This document shows positions 1-6,338 of a DNA stretch of 7,173 bases, piece by piece; within the stretch, counting starts at the first letter, position 1, and every line of letters starts with the position of its first letter. The DNA lies in the NCBI GenBank assembly GCA_018672145.1, contig JABHGH010000034.1, positions 1 through 7,173 on the forward strand, in the 5' to 3' direction. The notes below the pieces were generated by a model, which searched no databases, was not told where the DNA came from, and saw nothing but the letters and a program-made list of their open reading frames with translations. Position numbers and translations under genes: made by a program. This stretch comes from Flavobacteriaceae bacterium (GTDB lineage Bacteria > Bacteroidota > Bacteroidia > Flavobacteriales > Flavobacteriaceae).

Positions 1-1
1 A

Positions 2-9
2 TATATTTG
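2..9 (+). promoter_or_regulatory. Bacteroidota -7 promoter element for tyrS
   Basis: TATATTTG fits the TAnnTTTG -7 consensus described for Bacteroidota sigma factors. It lies 15 nt before the tyrS ATG, so the 5' leader would be only about 10 nt. The partner -33 TTG element would fall left of the window and cannot be checked. Confidence 0.5.
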
Positions 10-24
10 TGTAACATGTAACAG

Positions 25-1320
25 ATGATAAAGAATTTTGTAGCGGAACTTCAATGGCGAGGAATGATTCACGACATCATGCCAGATACTGAAAAAGTAT
101 TAAACGAAAAATCGACTGCTGGCTATATCGGTTTTGATCCAACAGCAGATTCCTTACATATTGGAAGTTTGGTTCAGATTGTGATTTTGATGCATTTTCA
201 ACGCGCTGGACATCAGCCGATAGCCCTTGTCGGAGGTGCTACGGGAATGATTGGAGATCCATCGGGCAAATCACAAGAACGCAATTTGCTTGACAATGCT
301 ACGCTTGACAAAAACATCAATGGTATAAAGAATCAACTCAGTCGCTTTCTGGATTTTGACCAAAGTTCTCCAAATGCTGCCAAACTGGTCAATAATTTTG
401 ATTGGATGTCAAAATTTTCACTCATCGAATTTGTGCGCGACGTCGGAAAACATCTATCTGTAAATTATATGATGGCCAAAGATTCTGTGAAAAAACGACT
501 TGGTTCCGATGCCAAAGAGGGGATGTCTTTTACCGAATTCAGCTATCAATTGATTCAGGGCTATGACTTTTTACATCTTTACCAACATCACAACTGCTTG
601 TTGCAAATGGGTGGAAGTGATCAATGGGGAAACATCACAACAGGCACAGAATTGGTGCGTCGGAAGGCGGGTGGAAAGGCGTATGCGATTACATGTCCAT
701 TGATAACCAAAGCGGATGGGACGAAATTTGGAAAAACAGAAGGGGGTAATGTGTGGCTCGATAAAACAAAGACATCTCCCTATAAATTTTATCAATACTG
801 GCTGAATACTTCTGATGAAGATGCCGAGAGATATATAAAGATTTTCACTTTCTTAGAAGAGGAAGAAATTTTGTCGTTGGTCATATCACACAAAGAAATG
901 CCGCATCAACGCCAACTCCAAAGGACGCTGGCCGACCAAGTCACACGTATGGTTCACTCGGAGGAAGAACGAAAGCTGGCTGTGCAAGCGTCTGAAATTC
1001 TTTTTGGCAAAGCAACTTCTGCAGCGCTTAAGGATTTAGACGAAGCAACCTTCTTAGATGTTTTTGAAGGAGTGCCACAAGCGAATCTTGATAAAGTCAT
1101 GTTGGAAAAGGGGATTTCTGCCATTGATTTGCTAGCGACATCAACAGGTTTTTTGACTTCAAACGGTGAGGCAAGAAGAGCACTTAAAGAAAACTCTATT
1201 GCTGTAAACAAAGAGAAAATAAATGATACTTATCAGGCAAAAGTATCCGATTTGATTTGTGATCGATACCTCTTACTTCAGCGAGGCAAGAAAAATTATT
1301 TTTTGGTCGTTTTTAACTAA
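25..1320 (+). CDS. tyrS: Tyrosyl-tRNA synthetase (TyrRS), class Ic
   Basis: Charges tRNA-Tyr with L-tyrosine through a tyrosyl-adenylate in the cytoplasm; essential for translation. The 431-residue protein has the full family length. The Rossmann catalytic domain is N-terminal, with the HIGH-type motif as HIGS at residues 45-48 and the tyrosine-pocket segment QLIQGYD at 175-181. GGSDQWGN follows at 196-203, and the KMSKS-type loop is KFGKT at 234-238. A C-terminal S4-like RNA-binding domain covers roughly 365-431, ending in the typical RGKKNY segment. The order and spacing match the bacterial TyrS form with the KFGKT loop, as in E. coli. The ATG at 25 is chosen because it lies just after the -7 element and gives a normal N-terminus (KNFVAELQWRG). 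The stop codon overlaps the end of the convergent acyl-activating gene by 8 bp. Nothing is missing. Confidence 0.97.
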   Translation: MIKNFVAELQWRGMIHDIMPDTEKVLNEKSTAGYIGFDPTADSLHIGSLVQIVILMHFQRAGHQPIALVGGATGMIGDPSGKSQERNLLDNATLDKNINGIKNQLSRFLDFDQSSPNAAKLVNNFDWMSKFSLIEFVRDVGKHLSVNYMMAKDSVKKRLGSDAKEGMSFTEFSYQLIQGYDFLHLYQHHNCLLQMGGSDQWGNITTGTELVRRKAGGKAYAITCPLITKADGTKFGKTEGGNVWLDKTKTSPYKFYQYWLNTSDEDAERYIKIFTFLEEEEILSLVISHKEMPHQRQLQRTLADQVTRMVHSEEERKLAVQASEILFGKATSAALKDLDEATFLDVFEGVPQANLDKVMLEKGISAIDLLATSTGFLTSNGEARRALKENSIAVNKEKINDTYQAKVSDLICDRYLLLQRGKKNYFLVVFN

Positions 1321-2272
1321 CCATCAAATTACAGCCGCGGACATCGGCAGAATCGTACCTTCCTAGGACTTTAAAAGAGCCATCAGGATAAACAGTTCCC
1401 AAATCGTCTGTGGCAATAAAAGCACAAGAATTTTTATTGGCCAGGTCAATGATATTTAGACACCCGGTTCCTGCTTCTTTTACATCATAGGGGTCGTTTG
1501 GGTTCCGAACTAATACTTTCATCCACTCAGGAGACCTGAAAAGACCATTTTTTTTGGCATATGCCTGCGATAACAATTCTGTCATTCCATACTCTGAGTG
1601 CACAGTCTGAACACCTAGCTTGTGTTTTAGAAACAAATGGAGTTCTTCGCGAATGAGTTCTTTACGTTTCCCCTTCATGCCGCCTGTTTCTATCACAACG
1701 GTTTGTGGAAGTGAACAAGAAAATTGTTCGGCAAAATCCATCAAGGCGAAACTCACGCCAATCAACAATGTTTTTTTGTTTTGCTTCGCTCTTTGAACGA
1801 GTAACTGGTGTAACGAATCGAATTGGTCTAAATAAAAACCGCTATCCTGATTTTTTGACAACTCGATCAACTTTTGTACCATATAGACCAGTGATGAATT
1901 TGGACGTTCCAGATATCCAGGCAGAAGGCCAATGACTGCGTATTGACTTGGATCGCCATAAAAATGAGTAAAGCAAGTCGTAAAGCTTTGCTCGTAAAGT
2001 TTTATATCATTGACAAAGTGTGAGCTAGTCTGACCGCCAGTCCCACTGCTTTCAAAAACATGCGCATAATCATTTGTTTCAGATTGAACACGATGTGTTT
2101 TAAAACAAGAAATAGGTAGATATGGAATGGTTTCGATATTGTTACACTCGGCAGGATGACGGGATGTCAAATCACAAAAAGAACGAAAGATCGGATTTGT
2201 TTCAAACTGGAAAGCGTACAAACCCAGTGCTTGTTTGGTAAATTGCTCCGAAGACTGGAAAAATGACGGCAT
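1313..2272 (-). CDS. LuxE-family acyl-activating enzyme (acyl-protein synthetase/acyltransferase-like)
   Basis: This 319-residue protein resembles the LuxE/PaaK branch of the ANL adenylating superfamily, which activates a carboxylic acid as acyl-AMP. ANL-like motifs appear in order: an ATP-binding SSGTGG loop at residues 75-80, ETGGMKG at 195-201, SEYGMTE at 226-232 (the YGxTE adenine/acyl-AMP motif), TDDLG at 288-292, and a GRYDSADVRG hinge-like motif at 304-313. The chain ends just after the hinge, so the small C-terminal domain of full ANL enzymes, with its catalytic lysine, is absent. No signal peptide or membrane segment is seen. Near-identical proteins of about 320 residues are widespread in flavobacteria as far as I know, but their substrate is not established. 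ATG at 2272 is preferred; a GTG codon directly before it (2273-2275) is the alternative. The gene has its own -7 element and is divergent from the response regulator. Confidence 0.85.
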   Translation of the reverse strand: MPSFFQSSEQFTKQALGLYAFQFETNPIFRSFCDLTSRHPAECNNIETIPYLPISCFKTHRVQSETNDYAHVFESSGTGGQTSSHFVNDIKLYEQSFTTCFTHFYGDPSQYAVIGLLPGYLERPNSSLVYMVQKLIELSKNQDSGFYLDQFDSLHQLLVQRAKQNKKTLLIGVSFALMDFAEQFSCSLPQTVVIETGGMKGKRKELIREELHLFLKHKLGVQTVHSEYGMTELLSQAYAKKNGLFRSPEWMKVLVRNPNDPYDVKEAGTGCLNIIDLANKNSCAFIATDDLGTVYPDGSFKVLGRYDSADVRGCNLMVS

Positions 2273-2288
2273 CACTTTAAATAATATT

Positions 2289-2296
2289 CAAAGTTA
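2289..2296 (-). promoter_or_regulatory. Bacteroidota -7 promoter element for the LuxE-like gene
   Basis: Read on the minus strand this is TAACTTTG, a full match to TAnnTTTG, 16 nt before the ATG at 2272. No TTG stands 17-23 nt further upstream; the nearest (minus strand, 2328-2326) is 29 nt away. The -33 element is therefore weak or missing, and the promoter may need an activator. Confidence 0.45.
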
Positions 2297-2368
2297 CATT
2301 TTTAACTTTTAGATAAAGTTTAAAACAACATTTGCTCATAATTTTTTTTACATTTGGTTTTTAACTTT
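2290..2368. repeat. Alternating AAAGTT/AACTTT repeats in the divergent promoter region
   Basis: AAAGTTA (2290-2296) and TAACTTT (2303-2309) form a 7-bp inverted repeat with a 6-nt spacer. AACTTT (2304-2309) pairs again with AAAGTT (2315-2320), with a 5-nt spacer. The 11-mer TTTTTAACTTT occurs twice in direct orientation, at 2299-2309 and 2358-2368. Two of these copies coincide with the opposite-facing -7 elements. They could be an operator, for example for the adjacent response regulator, or simply AT-rich promoter sequence; the sequence alone does not decide. Confidence 0.4.
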
Positions 2369-2369
2369 G
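2362..2369 (+). promoter_or_regulatory. Bacteroidota -7 promoter element for the response regulator operon
   Basis: TAACTTTG matches TAnnTTTG and ends only 2 nt before the ATG at 2372. With the usual start site a few bases after this element, transcription would begin at or just inside the start codon, giving a leaderless message. No TTG lies 17-23 nt upstream; the nearest candidate, TTTG at 2331-2334, is 27 nt away. Confidence 0.45.
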
Positions 2370-2371
2370 CA

Positions 2372-3055
2372 ATGAAAAAAAATCATATTAAGGTTTTACT
2401 GGTAGATGACGAGACAGACATCTTAGAATTTATCGGTTACAATCTTACAAGTGAAGGTTATCAAGTCTTTACAGCAAAAGATGGAGAAGAAGCCATTAAA
2501 ATCACCAAAAAAGAATCGCCACACCTTGTTTTGCTCGATGTGATGATGCCGAAAATGGATGGAATAGAGGCTTGTGAACATTTGCGAAAACTACCTTTAG
2601 GTAATCAATTAATTATTGTTTTTCTCACTGCTCGAAGTGAAGATTATTCTCAAGTTGCCGGTTTAGAAGCAGGAGCTGATGACTATATTACTAAACCCGT
2701 AAAAATCAAGTTGCTTATAAGTAAGGTCAAATCGTTACTTCGCCGTGTGAATGAAGGATCTGCTGACTCTCCTCTAATCGAGGCTGGCAAACTGACTGTC
2801 AACAGAGATGAGTATAAGATCATCTACGATGGAGAAGAAAAGATTTTACCAAGAAAAGAATTTGAGTTGTTATCACTTTTGGCAAGTAAGCCAAATAAAG
2901 TCTTTGAGCGTAATATTATATTAGATCGTGTTTGGGGAAACGAAGTCATTGTTGGAGGACGAACCATTGATGTTCACATGCGTAAGCTCAGAGAAAAAAT
3001 AGGCGATCGTCATTTCAAGACTGTAAAAGGAGTCGGCTACAAGTACGTCATCTAA
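2372..3055 (+). CDS. OmpR/PhoB-family response regulator
   Basis: Cytoplasmic DNA-binding regulator, 227 residues. The N-terminal receiver domain (about 5-120) has the acidic pair D12-D13, phospho-acceptor D56 in LVLLDVMMP, the conserved threonine T86 in FLTAR, and K108 in YITKP. The rest (about 127-227) is a winged-helix domain with ILPRKEFELL, RNIILDRVWG and the C-terminal GRTIDVHMRKLREKIG and VKGVGYKY segments typical of PhoB/OmpR proteins. All signalling residues are intact. ATG at 2372 is preferred over an in-frame TTG at 2354, because it gives the usual MKKNHIKVLLVDDE start and the -7 element lies inside the longer version. The cognate kinase starts 11 bp downstream. PhoB-like by sequence, but phosphate control cannot be claimed from this locus. 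Confidence 0.95.
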   Translation: MKKNHIKVLLVDDETDILEFIGYNLTSEGYQVFTAKDGEEAIKITKKESPHLVLLDVMMPKMDGIEACEHLRKLPLGNQLIIVFLTARSEDYSQVAGLEAGADDYITKPVKIKLLISKVKSLLRRVNEGSADSPLIEAGKLTVNRDEYKIIYDGEEKILPRKEFELLSLLASKPNKVFERNIILDRVWGNEVIVGGRTIDVHMRKLREKIGDRHFKTVKGVGYKYVI

Positions 3056-3066
3056 AATCGATTTTT

Positions 3067-4152
3067 GTGTTGATTAAAAAAAGAAAATACATTGCGATCA
3101 CATTTTCTGTAATGTGTTTCTTGTCCGTACTTTTTTCGAATGCACTACTTGTGTATTTTGTGCTCGAACAAGACCCTTTGCAGATAAAATTTTTATTACT
3201 GCCTATTGGTTTTGGTTTGCCTCTTAGTATCATCGTTTATGTTTGGTTGAATAGACAAGTCAATCGTTTTTTTTACAGCTATTTAAAGCAGTTGTATACA
3301 GACTTGATACCAGACGACACGGCGACAAACAATTGGGATATCGTGGATATGAATGCACTAGTTGATCAAGTGCAACAAATCGTATCAAAGCGCAAATTAG
3401 AAATTGATGCCTTAAAAGATCAAGATGCCTTTCGAAAAGAATTTTTGGGTAATATAGCTCACGAATTGAAAACGCCTCTGTTTACCGTCCAAGGTTATGT
3501 TTCGACCCTTCTCGATGGTGCTCTTCTTGATGATAAAGTAAATAAGAAATACCTGAATCGTGCAAATAAAGGCGTGGATCGTCTCATTTATATTGTTAAA
3601 GATTTAGATTTGCTCACACAATTAGAAACTGGTCAAACAGAGCTTGTTTATTCCAAATTCGATATCGTGGACCACGTTCGAAATGTGTTTGAGCTTCTCG
3701 AAATGCGAGCATCAAAAGCTAATATTGCACTCGAGTTTGACAAAGATTACTCAGAACCGATTTATGTACACGCAGACGAGGAACGAATTCAGCAAGTTTT
3801 TACTAATTTGATTGTAAACGCCGTTAAATACGGCAAGAATAAGGGAACTACTGAAATTCGCTTTGAGGAGGTTGATAATGGAAAGTTAATGGTACATATT
3901 GCGGATAACGGCGATGGAATTGCAACCGAGCATCTTCCTCGATTATTTGAGCGTTTTTATCGTGTCGATAAAAGCGGGAGTCGTAAACAAGGAGGATCTG
4001 GCCTAGGACTTTCTATTGTCAAGCATATCATGGAAGCACATCAGCAAGATCTTTTTGTTGAAAGTCAACCGCAAATCGGGTCTCAATTTTCTTTTTCTTT
4101 GGAAAAAGCAACCCCCATTGATCAAAAAACAACAATATCGAATGGGAAGTAA
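3067..4152 (+). CDS. Membrane sensor histidine kinase, PhoR/WalK-like, with minimal periplasmic domain
   Basis: Partner of the preceding regulator: it autophosphorylates on histidine and passes the phosphate to D56. Of 361 residues, two hydrophobic segments (about 8-32 and 42-62) are separated by only about ten residues, so there is virtually no periplasmic sensor. A linker (63-120) follows, then the HisKA dimerisation domain with H132 in NIAHELKTPL. The HATPase_c domain has the N box at 247-256 (NLIVNAVKYG), G1 DNGDGIA at 280-286, F box FERFYR at 294-299 and G2 GGSGLGLSI at 309-317. No PAS domain is evident, and no clear HAMP. Start is GTG at 3067, or the TTG directly after it at 3070; no nearby ATG keeps the first membrane segment. 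The 3' end overlaps trmB by 11 bp, so the genes are probably co-transcribed. Confidence 0.94.
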   Translation: MLIKKRKYIAITFSVMCFLSVLFSNALLVYFVLEQDPLQIKFLLLPIGFGLPLSIIVYVWLNRQVNRFFYSYLKQLYTDLIPDDTATNNWDIVDMNALVDQVQQIVSKRKLEIDALKDQDAFRKEFLGNIAHELKTPLFTVQGYVSTLLDGALLDDKVNKKYLNRANKGVDRLIYIVKDLDLLTQLETGQTELVYSKFDIVDHVRNVFELLEMRASKANIALEFDKDYSEPIYVHADEERIQQVFTNLIVNAVKYGKNKGTTEIRFEEVDNGKLMVHIADNGDGIATEHLPRLFERFYRVDKSGSRKQGGSGLGLSIVKHIMEAHQQDLFVESQPQIGSQFSFSLEKATPIDQKTTISNGK

Positions 4153-4825
4153 AAACAAACTAAAACGTTTCAATGAAAACGAAGCTTTTCCCAACGTAGT
4201 CCAGCCTACGAGAGAGTCCTTAATTGAAGAGTCTTTTGCTCACAAAGGAAATTGGCATTTGTTTTTTAATAATTCAAATCCGATAGTAGTGGAGTTGGGC
4301 TGTGGAAAGGGTGAATACACGGTTGCATTGGCAAAGCAACATCCAGATTGTAATTATATCGGAATCGATATAAAAGGTGCGCGCTTTTGGCGTGGTGCGA
4401 AAACTGCTCTCGAAGAAAAATTGACTAATGTTGTTTTTATTAGAACCCAAATCGAATTGATCAATCATGTTTTTGCCGAAAACGAAGTGTCTGAAATTTG
4501 GTTGACTTTTCCAGACCCGCAGTTGAAGTTTAAACGAACAAAACACAGACTGACCAACCCTGATTTTCTCGCTAAATATCAAGCTGTTTTGTCTCCTAAA
4601 GGGATTGTGCATTTAAAAACAGACAGTTCTTTTTTACACGGCTATACCTTAGGTGTTCTAGACGGTATGAATATCACACCCCAGATGTCGCATCACGATG
4701 TATATAGCTATGTTCATGCTCCCGAAGATGTCGTATCCATTCAAACATTCTATGAACAACAGTATTTAGCACAACAAATTCCTATTACGTACTTGAGATT
4801 TGGTTATGAAAAACAAAGCAACTGA
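4142..4825 (+). CDS. trmB: tRNA (guanine-N7-)-methyltransferase
   Basis: SAM-dependent enzyme that makes m7G46 in the variable loop of many tRNAs; cytoplasmic. The 227-residue protein has the class I SAM-binding motif VVELGCGKGEYT at residues 49-60, an acidic second-strand motif YIGIDIKGAR at 72-81, and the TrmB signature LTFPDPQLKFKRTKHRL at 121-137 with its catalytic-region aspartate. KTDSSFL at 159-165 matches the family (A/K)TD motif. The N-terminal MGSKNKLKRF followed by VQPTR is typical of Bacteroidota TrmB. The ATG at 4142 is chosen for that reason; the reading frame stays open further upstream inside the kinase gene, but that part is not TrmB-like. It overlaps the kinase by 11 bp and the downstream alkyltransferase-like gene by 20 bp, which indicates translational coupling in one operon. 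Confidence 0.96.
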   Translation: MGSKNKLKRFNENEAFPNVVQPTRESLIEESFAHKGNWHLFFNNSNPIVVELGCGKGEYTVALAKQHPDCNYIGIDIKGARFWRGAKTALEEKLTNVVFIRTQIELINHVFAENEVSEIWLTFPDPQLKFKRTKHRLTNPDFLAKYQAVLSPKGIVHLKTDSSFLHGYTLGVLDGMNITPQMSHHDVYSYVHAPEDVVSIQTFYEQQYLAQQIPITYLRFGYEKQSN

Positions 4826-5144
4826 ATCCGATTTTTTTCTCCGCGTTTATGATGTTGTCCGTCAAATTCCTGATAGAAGAGTGTGCAGCTATGGTGCTAT
4901 TGCTGCCCATTTGGGCATGCCCCGGTCTGCCCGTATGGTGGGTTGGGCAATGAATGCGGCCCATTCAAAACCTGATGTACCAGCCCATCGAGTTGTCAAC
5001 CGTAACGGGATGCTCACTGGAAAACATCACTTTGGTGGGCCTAGAGTAATGCAACAACTTTTAGAAAACGAAGGCCACCAGATTGAAAACGACCAAATTC
5101 TCAATTTTAAAAATTCTTTTTGGGATCCATCAAATCCTGTGTAA
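4806..5144 (+). CDS. Alkyltransferase-like protein (ATL), MGMT/Ogt DNA-binding domain without active-site cysteine
   Basis: This 112-residue protein matches the C-terminal DNA-binding domain of O6-alkylguanine-DNA alkyltransferases: VCSYGAIAAHLGMPRSARMVGWAM at about 27-49 contains the helix-turn-helix with the arginine-finger region, followed by VPAHRVVNRNGMLTG at 58-72. The normal PCHRV active site reads PAHRV (residues 59-63), so the alkyl-accepting cysteine is alanine. That places it with ATL proteins, which bind O6-alkylguanine lesions and, in characterised members, hand them to nucleotide excision repair without reversing them. ATLs with tryptophan or alanine at this position are known; from memory the Thermus example has alanine. 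The length is normal for an ATL, so this is not a truncated gene. ATG at 4806 is used; TTG at 4800 is possible. It overlaps trmB by 20 bp. Confidence 0.9.
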   Translation: MKNKATESDFFLRVYDVVRQIPDRRVCSYGAIAAHLGMPRSARMVGWAMNAAHSKPDVPAHRVVNRNGMLTGKHHFGGPRVMQQLLENEGHQIENDQILNFKNSFWDPSNPV

Positions 5145-5160
5145 GTTGTTGGGTTTGTTT

Positions 5161-5168
5161 TATATTTG
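5161..5168 (+). promoter_or_regulatory. Bacteroidota -7 promoter element for the mrp-nifU pair
   Basis: TATATTTG matches TAnnTTTG in the 53-bp gap after the ATL gene, 29 nt before the TTG start at 5198 (44 nt before ATG 5213). No well-spaced -33 TTG is visible; TTG at 5146-5148 is only 12 nt upstream. It suggests that mrp can be transcribed independently of the two-component operon. Confidence 0.4.
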
Positions 5169-5197
5169 TAATTTAGAATCATTTTAAAAAAGATCAT

Positions 5198-6337
5198 TTG
5201 AAGAAAGCCGAAATGGAAGCGCTTATAAAAGCCATAACCCTCCCAGGTTCTAAACAAACACTTGGAGAAGTAAATGCTTTGAAAAACACGCAAATAATTG
5301 GTAATGAGGTCGTTGTTGACCTTGTTTTGTCAAGCCCTAGTCTTCAAGCACGTAAAAAGACAGAAGCATTGGTGGTTTCTGCTTTACAGACTCAATTGGA
5401 TGACACATTTAATATTCAAGTCCAATCAAAGCAACAACCAACTGCTCAAGCACCTTCCCAACCCAATTTGATTAAAGGAAAATCGATTGATGGCATTCAA
5501 AACATTATTGCGGTTGCTTCAGGAAAGGGCGGTGTTGGCAAATCCACGGTGACTGCAAACATAGCTGTTACACTCTCTGAAATGGGCTTCAAGGTCGGTG
5601 TTTTAGACGCAGACATTTATGGGCCTTCAATGCCTTTGATGTTTGATGTGACTTATGAGCGTCCATTATCTGTACAAGTCGATGGAAAATCAAAGATGAA
5701 GCCTGTGACTAATTACGGAGTTCAATTGCTGTCGATTGGATTTTTTACAAAACCTGACCAGGCTGTTATTTGGCGTGGTCCAATGGCTTCCAAAGCACTC
5801 AATCAAATGATATTTGATGCGGATTGGGGAGAGCTCGATTTTTTACTGATCGATTTACCTCCTGGCACAGGAGATATTCATTTAAGCATTTTACAAGCTT
5901 TGCCAGTGACAGGAGCTGTAGTGGTAAGTACCCCGCAAACCGTTGCGCTCGCTGACGCAAGAAAGGGCGTTGCGATGTTTCAACAAGATTCTATTCAAGT
6001 ACCTGTCTTAGGGATTGTTGAGAATATGTCCTATTTTACGCCCGACGAACTACCTGACAATAAGTATTATATTTTTGGTAAAGACGGCGCAAAATATCTA
6101 GCAGAAGATTTAAAAACTCCTTTTTTGGGAGGATTACCACTTGTACAAGGTGTTCGGGAAGCAGGTGATGTTGGGCGTCCAGTAGCACTACAGGGGGGAG
6201 TGCTTGCTTCAGCGTTTACAGATATAACACAGTCTTTGGTCACTGAATTGGTGCAACGAAACAAGGATTTACCTCCAACCGAAGTAGTGAAAATAACCAC
6301 AATGGCCGGATGCTCGGCAGTTTCAAAAACAAATTAG
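5198..6337 (+). CDS. Mrp/ApbC-family P-loop ATPase, iron-sulfur cluster carrier
   Basis: Predicted cytoplasmic Fe-S carrier/assembly ATPase of the Mrp/NBP35 group (MinD/ParA superfamily), 379 residues. An N-terminal MIP18/DUF59-type domain (about 1-80, with GNEVVVDLVLSSPS at 36-49) leads through a Q/P-rich linker (about 77-92) to the ATPase domain. There the deviant Walker A reads SGKGGVGKST at 108-117, followed by DADIYGPSMP at 137-146, WRGPMASKAL at 192-201 and Walker B-like LIDLPPGTGD at 217-226. The CxxC that many Mrp proteins use for the cluster is absent: the place after ENMSYF reads TPDELPDNKYYIFG. The only cysteine is C372, in the C-terminal MAGCSAV. I recall the same in other Bacteroidota. 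TTG at 5198 fits the family N-terminus slightly better than ATG at 5213; the choice is uncertain. The NifU-domain gene follows after 1 bp. Confidence 0.93.
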   Translation: MKKAEMEALIKAITLPGSKQTLGEVNALKNTQIIGNEVVVDLVLSSPSLQARKKTEALVVSALQTQLDDTFNIQVQSKQQPTAQAPSQPNLIKGKSIDGIQNIIAVASGKGGVGKSTVTANIAVTLSEMGFKVGVLDADIYGPSMPLMFDVTYERPLSVQVDGKSKMKPVTNYGVQLLSIGFFTKPDQAVIWRGPMASKALNQMIFDADWGELDFLLIDLPPGTGDIHLSILQALPVTGAVVVSTPQTVALADARKGVAMFQQDSIQVPVLGIVENMSYFTPDELPDNKYYIFGKDGAKYLAEDLKTPFLGGLPLVQGVREAGDVGRPVALQGGVLASAFTDITQSLVTELVQRNKDLPPTEVVKITTMAGCSAVSKTN

Positions 6338-6338
6338 C

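Noticed and set aside
571..1211. Two minus-strand open frames (571-795 and 954-1211)
   Set aside because: Both are antisense to the intact tyrS catalytic and C-terminal coding sequence and have low-information translations.
1705..1935. 76-codon plus-strand open frame
   Set aside because: Antisense to the LuxE-like gene, with no domain or promoter support.
4016..4141. Upstream extension of the trmB frame inside the kinase gene
   Set aside because: The translation before MGSKNKLKRF does not resemble TrmB and lies over the kinase ATP-binding domain.
4274..4612. 112-codon open frame on the minus strand
   Set aside because: Lies wholly inside trmB, whose motifs are clear; the antisense translation shows no recognisable domain.
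5027..5293. 88-codon minus-strand open frame across the ATL-mrp junction
   Set aside because: Aromatic-rich translation with no family features; covers the ATL 3' end, the mrp promoter gap and the mrp start.
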